Shown here: piece by piece, positions 7,064-15,137 of the stretch
How positions within the stretch are numbered: position 1 is the first letter of the stretch
Layout of the letters: every line of letters starts with the position of its first letter
Assembly: GCF_024622975.1 (NCBI RefSeq)
Contig: NZ_JANJZT010000012.1
Coordinates: 1-64,000 of the forward strand
Source: Blautia caecimuris
GTDB lineage: Bacteria; Bacillota; Clostridia; Lachnospirales; Lachnospiraceae
Direction of reading: 5' to 3'
DNA: 64,000 bases
Made by a program: the position numbers and the translations under genes
Notes under the pieces: generated by a model
Databases searched by the model: none
Seen by the model: only the letters and a program-made list of their open reading frames with translations
What the model was told of the DNA's origin: nothing

Positions 7064-8056
7064 ATGAAAGGTGTGATTTGCGGAACTGGCGCCTGTGTGC
7101 CGGAAAGAGTTCTGGATAATCATAAAATCGCAGAATTTGTGGACACCAGTGATCAGTGGATACGGGAACGTACCGGGGTACTCAGAAGACACATTGCGGA
7201 AAAAGAAACCACCGTGTCTATGGGGGCGGAAGCAGCCCGGCAGGCAATAGAGGAATCAGGCATCAGTTCCGATGAAGTAGATCTGATCATAGCAGCGACT
7301 TCCACACCGGATCAGATTTTTCCATGCACTGCGTGCGGGATACAGAAGGAACTGGAACTTTATCAGGCGGCAGGCTTTGATCTGAATGCGGCATGCAGTG
7401 GATTTCTGTTTGCATATCAGACTGCGCAGGCCTACATATCGTCAGGAATCTATAAAAACATTCTTGTTGTGGGAAGCGAAAGACTTTCTCGGATCGTTGA
7501 CTGGAAAGACCGGGGAACCTGTATTCTTTTCGGAGACGGGGCGGGGGCTGTGATGCTGTGCGCCCGGGAAGGCAGGAATTATGCTTCCTTTGCCCGGTCA
7601 GACGGACGGGGCGGAGAGGCTCTGACCTGTCCGGCAGTGAAAAGCAGTCTGAATAGGGAGCCGCAGACGGAAACAGCCGGGAGCGCAGCCCTGAAATCAG
7701 AGAAGTATCTGTTTATGGACGGAAGGGAAGTATTTCAGTTTGCTGTCAGAAGTGTTCCGGAAGCGATCCGCCGGGTACTGGGAAAAAACAATTTAAAAAC
7801 AGAAGAAATTGACTGGTTTATTCTTCACCAGGCAAACCGCAGGATCGTAGAAGCAGCAGCCAGGAGACTGGGAATGGGAATTGAAAGGTTTCCCATGAAT
7901 CTTCAGGAATATGGCAATACTTCCTCGGCAAGTATCCCCATACTTCTCCATGAAATGAACCGGAACGGAAAGCTGAAAAAAGGCCAGAAGCTTGTTCTGG
8001 CAGGCTTTGGGGCAGGGCTTTCCTGGGGGGCATCTGTACTGGAATGGGGTATTTAA
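7064..8056 (+). CDS. fabH: 3-oxoacyl-ACP synthase III
   Basis: A 330-residue KAS III that condenses acetyl-CoA (or a branched acyl-CoA) with malonyl-ACP to start fatty-acid synthesis. The thiolase-fold catalytic triad is present: Cys111 in AACSGF, His255 in LHQAN and Asn285 in EYGNTSS. GDGAGAVML (158-166) is the usual mid-domain motif. Start ATG follows AAAAAAGGAGGGC. It is first gene of the operon. About 30 residues after 187 (rich in Glu, Thr, Ala) form a less conserved insert. The 3' end is 44 bases before acpP. Confidence 0.95.
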   Translation: MKGVICGTGACVPERVLDNHKIAEFVDTSDQWIRERTGVLRRHIAEKETTVSMGAEAARQAIEESGISSDEVDLIIAATSTPDQIFPCTACGIQKELELYQAAGFDLNAACSGFLFAYQTAQAYISSGIYKNILVVGSERLSRIVDWKDRGTCILFGDGAGAVMLCAREGRNYASFARSDGRGGEALTCPAVKSSLNREPQTETAGSAALKSEKYLFMDGREVFQFAVRSVPEAIRRVLGKNNLKTEEIDWFILHQANRRIVEAAARRLGMGIERFPMNLQEYGNTSSASIPILLHEMNRNGKLKKGQKLVLAGFGAGLSWGASVLEWGI

Positions 8057-8100
8057 AAATAAATTCAAAAATCAGCGATATAGCAGAAAAGGAGATTATT

Positions 8101-8325
8101 ATGTTACAGAAAATTATTGAGATCACAGCAGAAACACTTGGAGCAGAAGCAGAAAGCATTACAGAGAACACTTCTTTTACAGAGGATCTTCATGCAGATT
8201 CCCTTGATCTTTTTGAGCTGGCAATGGCCCTGGAAGAGGAATTTGGAGTAGAGATTCCAAGCGAAGATCTGGAAAAAATAACAACCGTAGGCGCTGCGGC
8301 AGCATACCTGGAAGAGAATAAGTAA
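8101..8325 (+). CDS. acpP: Acyl carrier protein
   Basis: A 74-residue acidic four-helix protein that carries growing acyl chains. Ser34 in the DSL motif (HADSLDLFEL) is the site for 4'-phosphopantetheine attachment. I chose the ATG at 8101, with AAGGAG 7 bases upstream. A longer in-frame reading from 8044 overlaps fabH and adds 19 residues with no ACP homology. The placement between fabH and fabK supports the fatty-acid role. Confidence 0.95.
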   Translation: MLQKIIEITAETLGAEAESITENTSFTEDLHADSLDLFELAMALEEEFGVEIPSEDLEKITTVGAAAAYLEENK

Positions 8326-8436
8326 CCTTCGGGCTGATATTTTGCAAAACAAAGAAATCATAAGAGTATACAAAAATGCTTGAAGGCTGTAAGCCGCAGC
8401 TTTCAAAACCGGTGATGATTCAGATGAGGATTTATT

Positions 8437-9375
8437 ATGAAAACAAAAATTACAGAATTATTGGGAATTGAATATCCTGTGATCCAGGGCGGTATGGCAT
8501 GGGTGGCTGAGGCCAGTCTGGCGGCTGCAGTGTCAGACGCAGGAGGTCTTGGACTGATCGCGGCTGCCGCAGCCCCTGCAGAGTGGGTAAGAGAGCAGAT
8601 CAAAAAGGTGAGAGAAATGACTGACAGACCTTTTGGAGTCAACATTATGCTCATGAGCCCGGAAGCAGGTCAGGTGGCAAAAGTCATTGTGGAAGAAAAG
8701 GTTCCCATTGTTACAACAGGAGCCGGAAGCCCGGAAAAATATATGGCAGACTGGAAAGCGGCAGGGGTGAAGGTGATTCCGGTAGTCGCCTCCACTGCTC
8801 TGGCCAGACGTATGGAGCGCTGCGGCGCAGATGCAGTTGTGGCAGAGGGAACAGAGGCCGGAGGACATATCGGAGAGATTACTACAATGACACTGGTACC
8901 GCAGGTGGCGGATGCAGTGGAGATTCCGGTGATCGCTGCCGGAGGCATTGCAGATGGAAGAGGAATGGCAGCAGCGTTTATGTTGGGAGCGGAAGGCGTG
9001 CAGGTCGGCACTGCTTTTGCGGCTTCCCGTGAGTCTGTGATCCATCAGAATTATAAAGACAGTATCTTAAGGGCAAAGGATATTGATACCCGTGTTACAG
9101 GACGCACAACGGGTCATCCTATCCGGGTTTTGCGCAATGACATGTCCAGAAAATATCTGGAAATGGAAAAAAGCGGGGCTGATTTTGAGGCTCTTGAAGC
9201 ACTTACACTTGGAGGCTTAAGAAAAGCAGTGCAGGACGGCGATACCAGAAACGGAAGTCTGATGGCAGGCCAGAGCGCCGGACTTGTAAAGGAAAGTCTT
9301 TCCTGCAGGGAGATTATCAGCAGAATGGTTTCCAGGGCTGAGGATTTAATGATCAGGAAGCCATGGCAGGAATAA
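8437..9375 (+). CDS. fabK: Enoyl-ACP reductase II (FMN-dependent)
   Basis: A 312-residue FMN flavoprotein of the nitronate monooxygenase/FabK barrel that reduces trans-2-enoyl-ACP. Visible motifs are YPVIQGGMAW (about 13-22) near the FMN site, VNIMLMSP, AEGTEAGGHIG (about 144-154) with the active-site histidine, PVIAAGGIADGRG and the phosphate-binding GAEGVQVGTAF. FabK replaces FabI in streptococci and many Clostridia and is naturally triclosan resistant. The order acpP-fabK-fabD-fabG-fabF is the standard Firmicute arrangement. No fabI is seen in this operon. Confidence 0.93.
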   Translation: MKTKITELLGIEYPVIQGGMAWVAEASLAAAVSDAGGLGLIAAAAAPAEWVREQIKKVREMTDRPFGVNIMLMSPEAGQVAKVIVEEKVPIVTTGAGSPEKYMADWKAAGVKVIPVVASTALARRMERCGADAVVAEGTEAGGHIGEITTMTLVPQVADAVEIPVIAAGGIADGRGMAAAFMLGAEGVQVGTAFAASRESVIHQNYKDSILRAKDIDTRVTGRTTGHPIRVLRNDMSRKYLEMEKSGADFEALEALTLGGLRKAVQDGDTRNGSLMAGQSAGLVKESLSCREIISRMVSRAEDLMIRKPWQE

Positions 9376-9500
9376 ATGTTAAAGAGATTTCGTAACTGTC
9401 CGCATGATACTATTCTGTGAACAAAGGAAACAGTAAAAGGATTTTTTGCAGAGAGCAGGCGGAACAGGAACATGATATTTAGGAAATGGAGCGGAACAGT

Positions 9501-10427
9501 ATGAGCAGGATTGCATTTCTTTATCCCGGACAGGGAGCCCAGGAAGTGGGAATGGCAGGAGATTTTTATGAAAAAAGCGAGGAGGCAAAGGCTGTTTTTG
9601 ATCAAGCCTCCAGTATACTGGATTTTGATGTCCGGGAAATCTGTTTTCAGAAAAATGACCTCTTGGACAAAACAGAATATACTCAGGCGGCTATGGTTAC
9701 AGCCTGTCTTGCTATTACTCGTGAACTGGAAAAAAGAGGACTTTATCCGGAAATGACAGCAGGTTTAAGCCTTGGTGAATACTGTGCGATTGCAGCAGCA
9801 GGCAGCATGAGCGATATGGATGCGGTCCGCACTGTCCGCGCCAGAGGGATATTTATGGAACATGCGGCTCCGGAAGGAACCGGAGCTATGGCCGCTGTTC
9901 TTGGAATGGACGGAGAAGCGGTGGAAAGAACTGTTCATGATTTTCAAGGTGTTTTTATTGCAAATTATAACTGTCCCGGACAGATTGTGATCACAGGGGA
10001 AAAGGAAGCAGTGGAACAGTCGGCTGCAGTTCTTAAAGAAGCCGGGGCCAGAAGGGTACTTCCTTTAAAGGTCAGCGGTCCTTTTCATTCTCCAATGATG
10101 AAACCGGCAGGAGAAAAGCTGGAAGAGGTTCTGAAAAAGGTTTCTGTTAAGGATCCGGACATTCCCTATGTGACAAATGTGACAGCGGAAGTGGTGAAGA
10201 GCGGGGAAGCCATAAAAGAACTTTTGGTGAGACAGGTAAGCTCTTCGGTTCGCTGGGAGCAGAGCATGAGAGCAATGATCGCGCAGGGAATTGACACCTT
10301 TGTGGAGATTGGCCCGGGGAAAACCCTCAGCGGTTTTATGAAAAAAATAGATAAAAATGTAAATATGTACCGGATCAGTACCTGGGAAGAAGCGGAAACT
10401 GTATGCGGGGAACTGCTGAAGCAGTGA
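9501..10427 (+). CDS. fabD: Malonyl-CoA:ACP transacylase
   Basis: A 308-residue acyltransferase moving malonyl from CoA to ACP. FLYPGQGAQ (6-14), nucleophile Ser90 in GLSLGEY and His196 in GPFHSPM are diagnostic. I use the ATG at 9501, which has GGAGCGG just upstream and gives the usual N-terminus MSRIAFLYPG. An ATG at 9486 would add five residues. It is followed by about 300 bases without a gene that hold a tandem repeat. Confidence 0.93.
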   Translation: MSRIAFLYPGQGAQEVGMAGDFYEKSEEAKAVFDQASSILDFDVREICFQKNDLLDKTEYTQAAMVTACLAITRELEKRGLYPEMTAGLSLGEYCAIAAAGSMSDMDAVRTVRARGIFMEHAAPEGTGAMAAVLGMDGEAVERTVHDFQGVFIANYNCPGQIVITGEKEAVEQSAAVLKEAGARRVLPLKVSGPFHSPMMKPAGEKLEEVLKKVSVKDPDIPYVTNVTAEVVKSGEAIKELLVRQVSSSVRWEQSMRAMIAQGIDTFVEIGPGKTLSGFMKKIDKNVNMYRISTWEEAETVCGELLKQ

Positions 10428-10438
10428 TCGGCAGAATT

Positions 10439-10611
10439 TCCGAAGGGAACAGAACCAGCGGAGGAGACATGTAACATCCGAAGGGAACAGAAGCAGAGGA
10501 GAGGACATGTAACATCCGAAGGGAACAGAAACAGCGGGAAGGACATGTAATTTCCGAGGGGAACAGAACCAGTGGAGGGGGACATGTAATTTCCGAAAGG
10601 CATGGAAGCAG
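10439..10611 (+). repeat. Tandem repeat, 38-39 bp unit, between fabD and fabG
   Basis: Four head-to-tail copies starting at 10439, 10477, 10515 and 10553 (38, 38, 38, 39 bp), plus a partial fifth to 10611. Each reads TCCGARGGGAACAGAAnCAG, then a purine-rich stretch and ACATGTAAYW. Copies differ at several positions, so this is not a fresh duplication. There are no spacers between units. It lies wholly between fabD and fabG in the transcribed operon. No coding frame spans it on the plus strand. Confidence 0.9.
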
Positions 10612-10743
10612 TAATGCGGTATGTATAAGCGCTGGGCGATTTGTACAGCTATACAGGAAAAAGCATGCAGAACAGGTGAGTTTGAGGACATATTTATTCA
10701 GAATAATAAAACAGACAGTGGATGATTGCAGGAAAGGGGAAAC

Positions 10744-11493
10744 ATGGCGGAGTATACAGAAAAGCAGGTAGCTGTAGTAACAGGCGCATCCAGAGGAATT
10801 GGAAGAGCAGTTGCTCTGGAGCTGGCAGCAAAAGGAATTTTTGTGATTATTAATTATAACGGTTCAGCTGACCGGGCAGAAAAAGTAAAAAAAGAAATTG
10901 AAGAAAACGGCGGCTGTGCAGAAGCTTTACAGTGGAATGTTGCGGATTATAAAGCCTGTGAACAGGCTGTCAGAGATATTGTAAAAAAATACGGAAAAAT
11001 AAATATCCTTGTAAATAATGCAGGAATCACAAAAGACGGGCTCCTGATGGGGATGTCCAGGGAGGACTTTGACAGCGTAGTCGATGTGAATCTGGGAGGA
11101 ACCTTTAACATGCTGCGCTTTGTTTCCAGACAGATGCTGAGACAGAAAAGCGGACGAATTGTAAATATGGCTTCTGTGGTAGGAATTGCCGGAAATGCAG
11201 GACAGGCAAATTATGCGGCGTCCAAAGCAGGTGTGATCGGACTTACAAAGACAGCGGCAAGAGAACTGGCATCCAGAGGAATTACAGTAAACGCAGTGGC
11301 TCCGGGATTTATAGAAACAGAAATGACTCAGATCCTGCCTGATTCTGTGAAAGAGGCTTCTGCGGCACAGATTCCCCTGGGGCATTTTGGAAAGCCGGAG
11401 AATGTAGCGAAGACAGTGGCATTTCTTGTATCAGAAGATGCTTCTTACATTACCGGACAGGTCGTTCAGGTTGACGGAGGAATGGTAATATGA
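10744..11493 (+). CDS. fabG: 3-oxoacyl-ACP reductase
   Basis: A 249-residue short-chain dehydrogenase that reduces 3-oxoacyl-ACP with NADPH. It has the Rossmann glycine motif TGASRGIG (13-20), NNAG (91-94), catalytic Ser144, Tyr157 and Lys161 (YAASK), and the C-terminal VDGGM. I chose the ATG at 10744, with AAAGGGG 6 bases upstream; a start at 10726 is possible. It overlaps fabF by 4 bases (ATGA), so the two are translationally coupled. Confidence 0.94.
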   Translation: MAEYTEKQVAVVTGASRGIGRAVALELAAKGIFVIINYNGSADRAEKVKKEIEENGGCAEALQWNVADYKACEQAVRDIVKKYGKINILVNNAGITKDGLLMGMSREDFDSVVDVNLGGTFNMLRFVSRQMLRQKSGRIVNMASVVGIAGNAGQANYAASKAGVIGLTKTAARELASRGITVNAVAPGFIETEMTQILPDSVKEASAAQIPLGHFGKPENVAKTVAFLVSEDASYITGQVVQVDGGMVI

Positions 11494-12728
11494 GCAGGCG
11501 GAGAGTCGTAATTACAGGGCTGGGAGCAGTGACGCCCACAGGAAACAATGTACAGGAGTTCTGGCAGGGGATCTGTGCCGGAAAGGTGGGAATCGGATCG
11601 ATCACCAGATTTGACGCCCAGGGCTATAAGGTAAAGCTTGCAGCTGAGGTAAAAGGCTTTGAACCTAAAAAGTATATGGAACCCAAACAGGTAAGACGTA
11701 TGGCTCTTTTTTCTCAGTATGCAGTTGCGGCAGCCAAAGAAGCTTTTGAGGATTCCGGGCTGGATATGAAGGAAGAAGATGCTTTCCGGGCGGGAGTTAT
11801 CATTGGTTCCGGAGTTGGAGATCTCCGTCAGGTGGAGCTTTGCTATGACAGAATCACTCAGAAAGGACCCGGCCGTGCGCTTCCTCTGATGGTGCCTATG
11901 ATGATCTCCAATATGGCTGCAGGAAATGTTTCCATTGAGCTTGGCCTGAGAGGAAAATGTACAGACGTGGTGACTGCCTGTGCGTCAGGAACCCACAGCA
12001 TTGGAGATGCTTTTCGGGCGATCCAGTACGGAGACGCGGACATTATGGTGGCAGGAGGCGCGGAAAGCTGTATCTGTCCTACGGGAGTTGCAGGATTTGA
12101 CGCACTGACTGCTCTTACAGAAACGGACAACCCTTTAAAGGCATCTGTTCCATTTGACAAAGACAGAGACGGATTTGTTCTTGGCGAAGGCGCAGGCATT
12201 GTGGTACTGGAGGAGCTGGAGCATGCCAGGGCAAGAGGAGCGGGAATTTATGCAGAGGTAGTCGGTTACGGGGCTACAGCGGATGCATATCACATTACCT
12301 CTCCTGCTGAGGACGGAAGCGGAGCCGCAAAGGCAATGAGCCTTGCCATGGAAGAAGCAGGCGTATGTCCGGAGGAAGTGGAATATATCAATGCTCATGG
12401 AACAAGCACTCATCATAACGATCTTTTTGAAACAAGAGCCATTCACCTTGCCTTTGGCGCAGCGGCGGAAAAGGTTCTGGTAAACTCCACAAAATCCATG
12501 ATCGGACATCTGCTTGGCGCAGCAGGAGGCGCAGAGCTTGTCACCTGTGTAAAGGAGCTTCAGGAAGGCTTTATCCACCAGACAATTGGAACCGAAACAC
12601 CGGGAGAAGGCTGCGATCTGAATTATGTACTTGGCGCCCCGGTGAAAAAGGAAATCCGTTACGCTATGAGCAATTCCCTGGGATTTGGGGGACATAACGC
12701 CACACTGTTAATAAAAAAATTCGATTAA
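11490..12728 (+). CDS. fabF: 3-oxoacyl-ACP synthase II
   Basis: A 412-residue KAS II elongating condensing enzyme. The Cys-His-His triad is Cys164 (TACASGTHS), His303 (NAHGTST) and His340 ([10 protein letters not shown]). The N-terminal [13 protein letters not shown] is typical. It is coupled to fabG by a 4-base overlap. The stop codon is immediately followed by a 51-bp tandem duplication that precedes accB. Confidence 0.95.
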   Translation: MSRRRVVITGLGAVTPTGNNVQEFWQGICAGKVGIGSITRFDAQGYKVKLAAEVKGFEPKKYMEPKQVRRMALFSQYAVAAAKEAFEDSGLDMKEEDAFRAGVIIGSGVGDLRQVELCYDRITQKGPGRALPLMVPMMISNMAAGNVSIELGLRGKCTDVVTACASGTHSIGDAFRAIQYGDADIMVAGGAESCICPTGVAGFDALTALTETDNPLKASVPFDKDRDGFVLGEGAGIVVLEELEHARARGAGIYAEVVGYGATADAYHITSPAEDGSGAAKAMSLAMEEAGVCPEEVEYINAHGTSTHHNDLFETRAIHLAFGAAAEKVLVNSTKSMIGHLLGAAGGAELVTCVKELQEGFIHQTIGTETPGEGCDLNYVLGAPVKKEIRYAMSNSLGFGGHNATLLIKKFD

Positions 12729-12843
12729 GCAGAAAAGAGGTAATCCTCAAGAGGATACCTGGATGCTCAGAAACCATGAGCAGAAAAGAGGTAATCCATA
12801 AAAGGATACCTGGATGCTCAGAAACAGTGAGCAAGAAAGAGGT
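12729..12843 (+). repeat. 51-bp tandem duplication before accB
   Basis: Two full units (12729-12779 and 12780-12830) and the start of a third (from 12831). Each begins GCARAAAGAGGTAATCC and ends in GGATGCTCAGAAACnRTGA. The period is 17 codons. Each unit carries a ribosome-binding-like AAAGAGG followed by a hairpin (GGTAATCCTC / GAGGATACC in unit 1, GGTAATCC / GGATACC in unit 2). The third partial unit supplies the real accB ribosome site. This creates upstream decoy sites, including an in-frame ATG at 12776. Confidence 0.85.
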
Positions 12844-12847
12844 AAGT

Positions 12848-13330
12848 ATGGAATTTGATAATCTTCTTACGTTGATAAAGGCTGTGTCGGACTCTGAACT
12901 GACAGAATTTCAGTATGAAGAAAACGGTACCACCCTTCGTTTTGTCAGGGAAACGCCAAAAACAGAGCTTGTCCTTCCAATGGAGGGAACCCCGCAGAAT
13001 CAGAATGTACAAAGCGTACCGTCTGTTTTAACACAAAACACAGAAACCCGGCAGGCGCCGGAAGCAGTAATGGACGGAAATGGGGAAGCCCGGGAAGGAA
13101 AACTGATAAAATCTCCCCTTGTGGGAACTTTTTATGCGGCTCCTTCAGAAGACGCAGAGCCCTTTGTGGCAGTGGGAGACGGAGTGAAAAAAGGAAAAAC
13201 TCTGGGAATTGTGGAAGCCATGAAGCTGATGAATGAAATTGAAAGTGAATATGAGGGAACCGTGACGGAAATTCTGGTGGAAAACGGCCAGATGGTAGAG
13301 TACGGACAGCCCCTTTTCAGAATAAAATAA
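12848..13330 (+). CDS. accB: Biotin carboxyl carrier protein of acetyl-CoA carboxylase
   Basis: A 160-residue BCCP. The C-terminal biotinyl domain (about 84-160) has Lys126 in EAMKLMN as the biotin attachment site. A Pro/Gln/Thr-rich linker (about 40-84) joins it to the N-terminal dimerisation segment. I chose the ATG at 12848 (AAAGAGG 7 bases upstream). An in-frame ATG at 12776 would add 24 residues encoded entirely by the 51-bp repeat, which is unlikely to be native protein. Product carries CO2 between AccC and AccDA. Confidence 0.92.
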   Translation: MEFDNLLTLIKAVSDSELTEFQYEENGTTLRFVRETPKTELVLPMEGTPQNQNVQSVPSVLTQNTETRQAPEAVMDGNGEAREGKLIKSPLVGTFYAAPSEDAEPFVAVGDGVKKGKTLGIVEAMKLMNEIESEYEGTVTEILVENGQMVEYGQPLFRIK

Positions 13331-13343
13331 AAAGAGGTGCAGC

Positions 13344-13772
13344 ATGAAGCATTTGGGAATTAAAGAAATTGAAGAGATTCTTCCTCACAGACATCCGTTT
13401 CTTCTTATAGATTACATAGAGGACTATGAGCCGGGAGAGTTTGCGGCAGGATATAAATGTGTGACCTTTCATGAGGATTTTTTCAGAGGTCATTTTCCTC
13501 AGGAACCGGTGATGCCGGGTGTTCTGATCGTGGAGGCTCTTGCCCAGACCGGCGCGGTGGCTATTTTAAGCAAAGAGGAAAACAGGGGAAAAACTGCATA
13601 TTTCGGCGGAATAAAAAGCTGCCGCTTCCGGGGAAAGGTTGTTCCGGGAGATAAGCTGAAGCTTGAAACGAAGATCATTAAGTGCAAGGGGCCTGTAGGG
13701 GTCGGACATGCAGTTGCCAGCGTGGACGGAAAAGTTGTTGCAGATGCGGAACTGACCTTTATGATCGGGTAG
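13344..13772 (+). CDS. fabZ: 3-hydroxyacyl-ACP dehydratase
   Basis: A 142-residue hot-dog fold dehydratase. [11 protein letters not shown] (13-23), catalytic His50 in [11 protein letters not shown] and Glu64 in [10 protein letters not shown] match FabZ. It makes the trans-2-enoyl-ACP that FabK reduces. Its position between accB and accC is common in Firmicute fab operons. No separate fabA/isomerase is visible, so an anaerobic route to unsaturated acids is not explained by this cluster. Confidence 0.95.
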   Translation: MKHLGIKEIEEILPHRHPFLLIDYIEDYEPGEFAAGYKCVTFHEDFFRGHFPQEPVMPGVLIVEALAQTGAVAILSKEENRGKTAYFGGIKSCRFRGKVVPGDKLKLETKIIKCKGPVGVGHAVASVDGKVVADAELTFMIG

Positions 13773-13781
13773 GTGGTAAAT

Positions 13782-15137
13782 ATGATAAAAAAAGTGCTGA
13801 TAGCAAACAGAGGAGAGATTGCAGTGCGGATCATCCGTGCATGCAGGGAAATGGGAATTGAGACAGTGGCAGTTTATTCAGAAGCTGACAGGGAAGCTCT
13901 GCACACACAGCTTGCAGATGAAGCTATCTGTATTGGCCCGGCGCCTTCTTCTCAGAGCTACCTCAGTATGGAAAATATCATAAGTGCGACCATTGTATCA
14001 GGTGCGGATGCCGTTCATCCGGGATTTGGATTTCTGTCAGAAAACAGCAGATTTGCAGAGCTGTGCGAGCAGTGTCACATTACTTTTATCGGGCCTCCCT
14101 CTCATGTGATCGCAAGTCTTGGCAATAAACAGGCTGCCAAAAATACCATGGCTGCAGCCGGTGTTCCGGTGATCCCGGGAAGCGAGAAAGCAATTTATAC
14201 AGCAGAGGCAGGATTTGAAGAAGCAGAAAAAATCGGCTATCCTGTGATTATCAAGGCTGCTCTTGGAGGCGGCGGAAAAGGAATGAGAACTGCAGATTCT
14301 CCGGATGATTTTGCAGAAAGCTTCCATACGGCTCAGAAGGAAGCTCAGATGGCGTTTGGCGACAATACCATGTATGTGGAGCATTTTGTCAGGAAGCCCA
14401 GACATATTGAGTTTCAGATTCTTGCAGATCAGAAGGGAAATGTGATACATCTGGGAGAGAGGGACTGTTCTGTTCAGAGAAATCATCAGAAAATGATCGA
14501 GGAGTCTCCCTGTGAGATTATTTCAGATAAGCTGCGCAAAAAAATGGGAGAGGCTGCAGTAAAGGCTGCAAAGGCCTGCGGCTATGTGAATGCCGGAACC
14601 ATTGAATTCCTTCTGGACAGGGACGGAAGCTTTTATTTTATGGAAATGAATACCCGGATCCAGGTAGAACATCCTGTTACAGAGTGGGTCACAGGGGTGG
14701 ATCTTGTAAAAGAACAAATCCGTATTGCATCCGGACAGCCCCTTTCCTACAGACAAAAGGATATCCATATTACAGGTCATGCCATTGAATGCAGGATCAA
14801 TGCGGAAAATCCGGAAAAAGGCTTCCGTCCTTCTCCCGGAACCATTACAGATATGTACTTTCCCGGAGGCAAGGGAATCCGGATCGACTCTGCAGTGTAC
14901 AGCGGTTATACAGTCCAGCCCTATTATGACTCTATGATCGCAAAGCTGATCGTGTGGGCAAAAAACAGGGATGAGGCGATTCGTAAAATGCAGAGCGCTC
15001 TTGGGGAGATTATCATAGAAGGAATCGACACAAATGTAGATTATCAGTATGAAATTCTGAATCATCCGGATTTTCTTACCGGAAATACAGATGTGGAATT
15101 TATTGAACGAATGGAAGGCAGAGGTAATGGAGCATGA
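13782..15137 (+). CDS. accC: Biotin carboxylase
   Basis: A 451-residue ATP-grasp enzyme that carboxylates biotin on AccB. It begins MIKKVLIANRGEIAVRI, has the ATP glycine loop GGGGKG (162-167), and the active-site block MEMNTRIQVEHPVTE near residue 287-301. I use the ATG at 13782; a GTG at 13773 directly after the fabZ stop would add three residues. The stop overlaps the accDA start by 4 bases. Confidence 0.95.
   Translation: MIKKVLIANRGEIAVRIIRACREMGIETVAVYSEADREALHTQLADEAICIGPAPSSQSYLSMENIISATIVSGADAVHPGFGFLSENSRFAELCEQCHITFIGPPSHVIASLGNKQAAKNTMAAAGVPVIPGSEKAIYTAEAGFEEAEKIGYPVIIKAALGGGGKGMRTADSPDDFAESFHTAQKEAQMAFGDNTMYVEHFVRKPRHIEFQILADQKGNVIHLGERDCSVQRNHQKMIEESPCEIISDKLRKKMGEAAVKAAKACGYVNAGTIEFLLDRDGSFYFMEMNTRIQVEHPVTEWVTGVDLVKEQIRIASGQPLSYRQKDIHITGHAIECRINAENPEKGFRPSPGTITDMYFPGGKGIRIDSAVYSGYTVQPYYDSMIAKLIVWAKNRDEAIRKMQSALGEIIIEGIDTNVDYQYEILNHPDFLTGNTDVEFIERMEGRGNGA

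Noticed and set aside
10439-10611. CRISPR-like array from regularly repeated 38-bp units
   Set aside because: Units are directly contiguous with no unique spacers, and no cas genes are near. It is a plain tandem repeat.
10065-10691. Long minus-strand open frames across the fabD-fabG repeat
   Set aside because: They arise from the tandem repeat and from the antisense of fabD; no ribosome site or homology.
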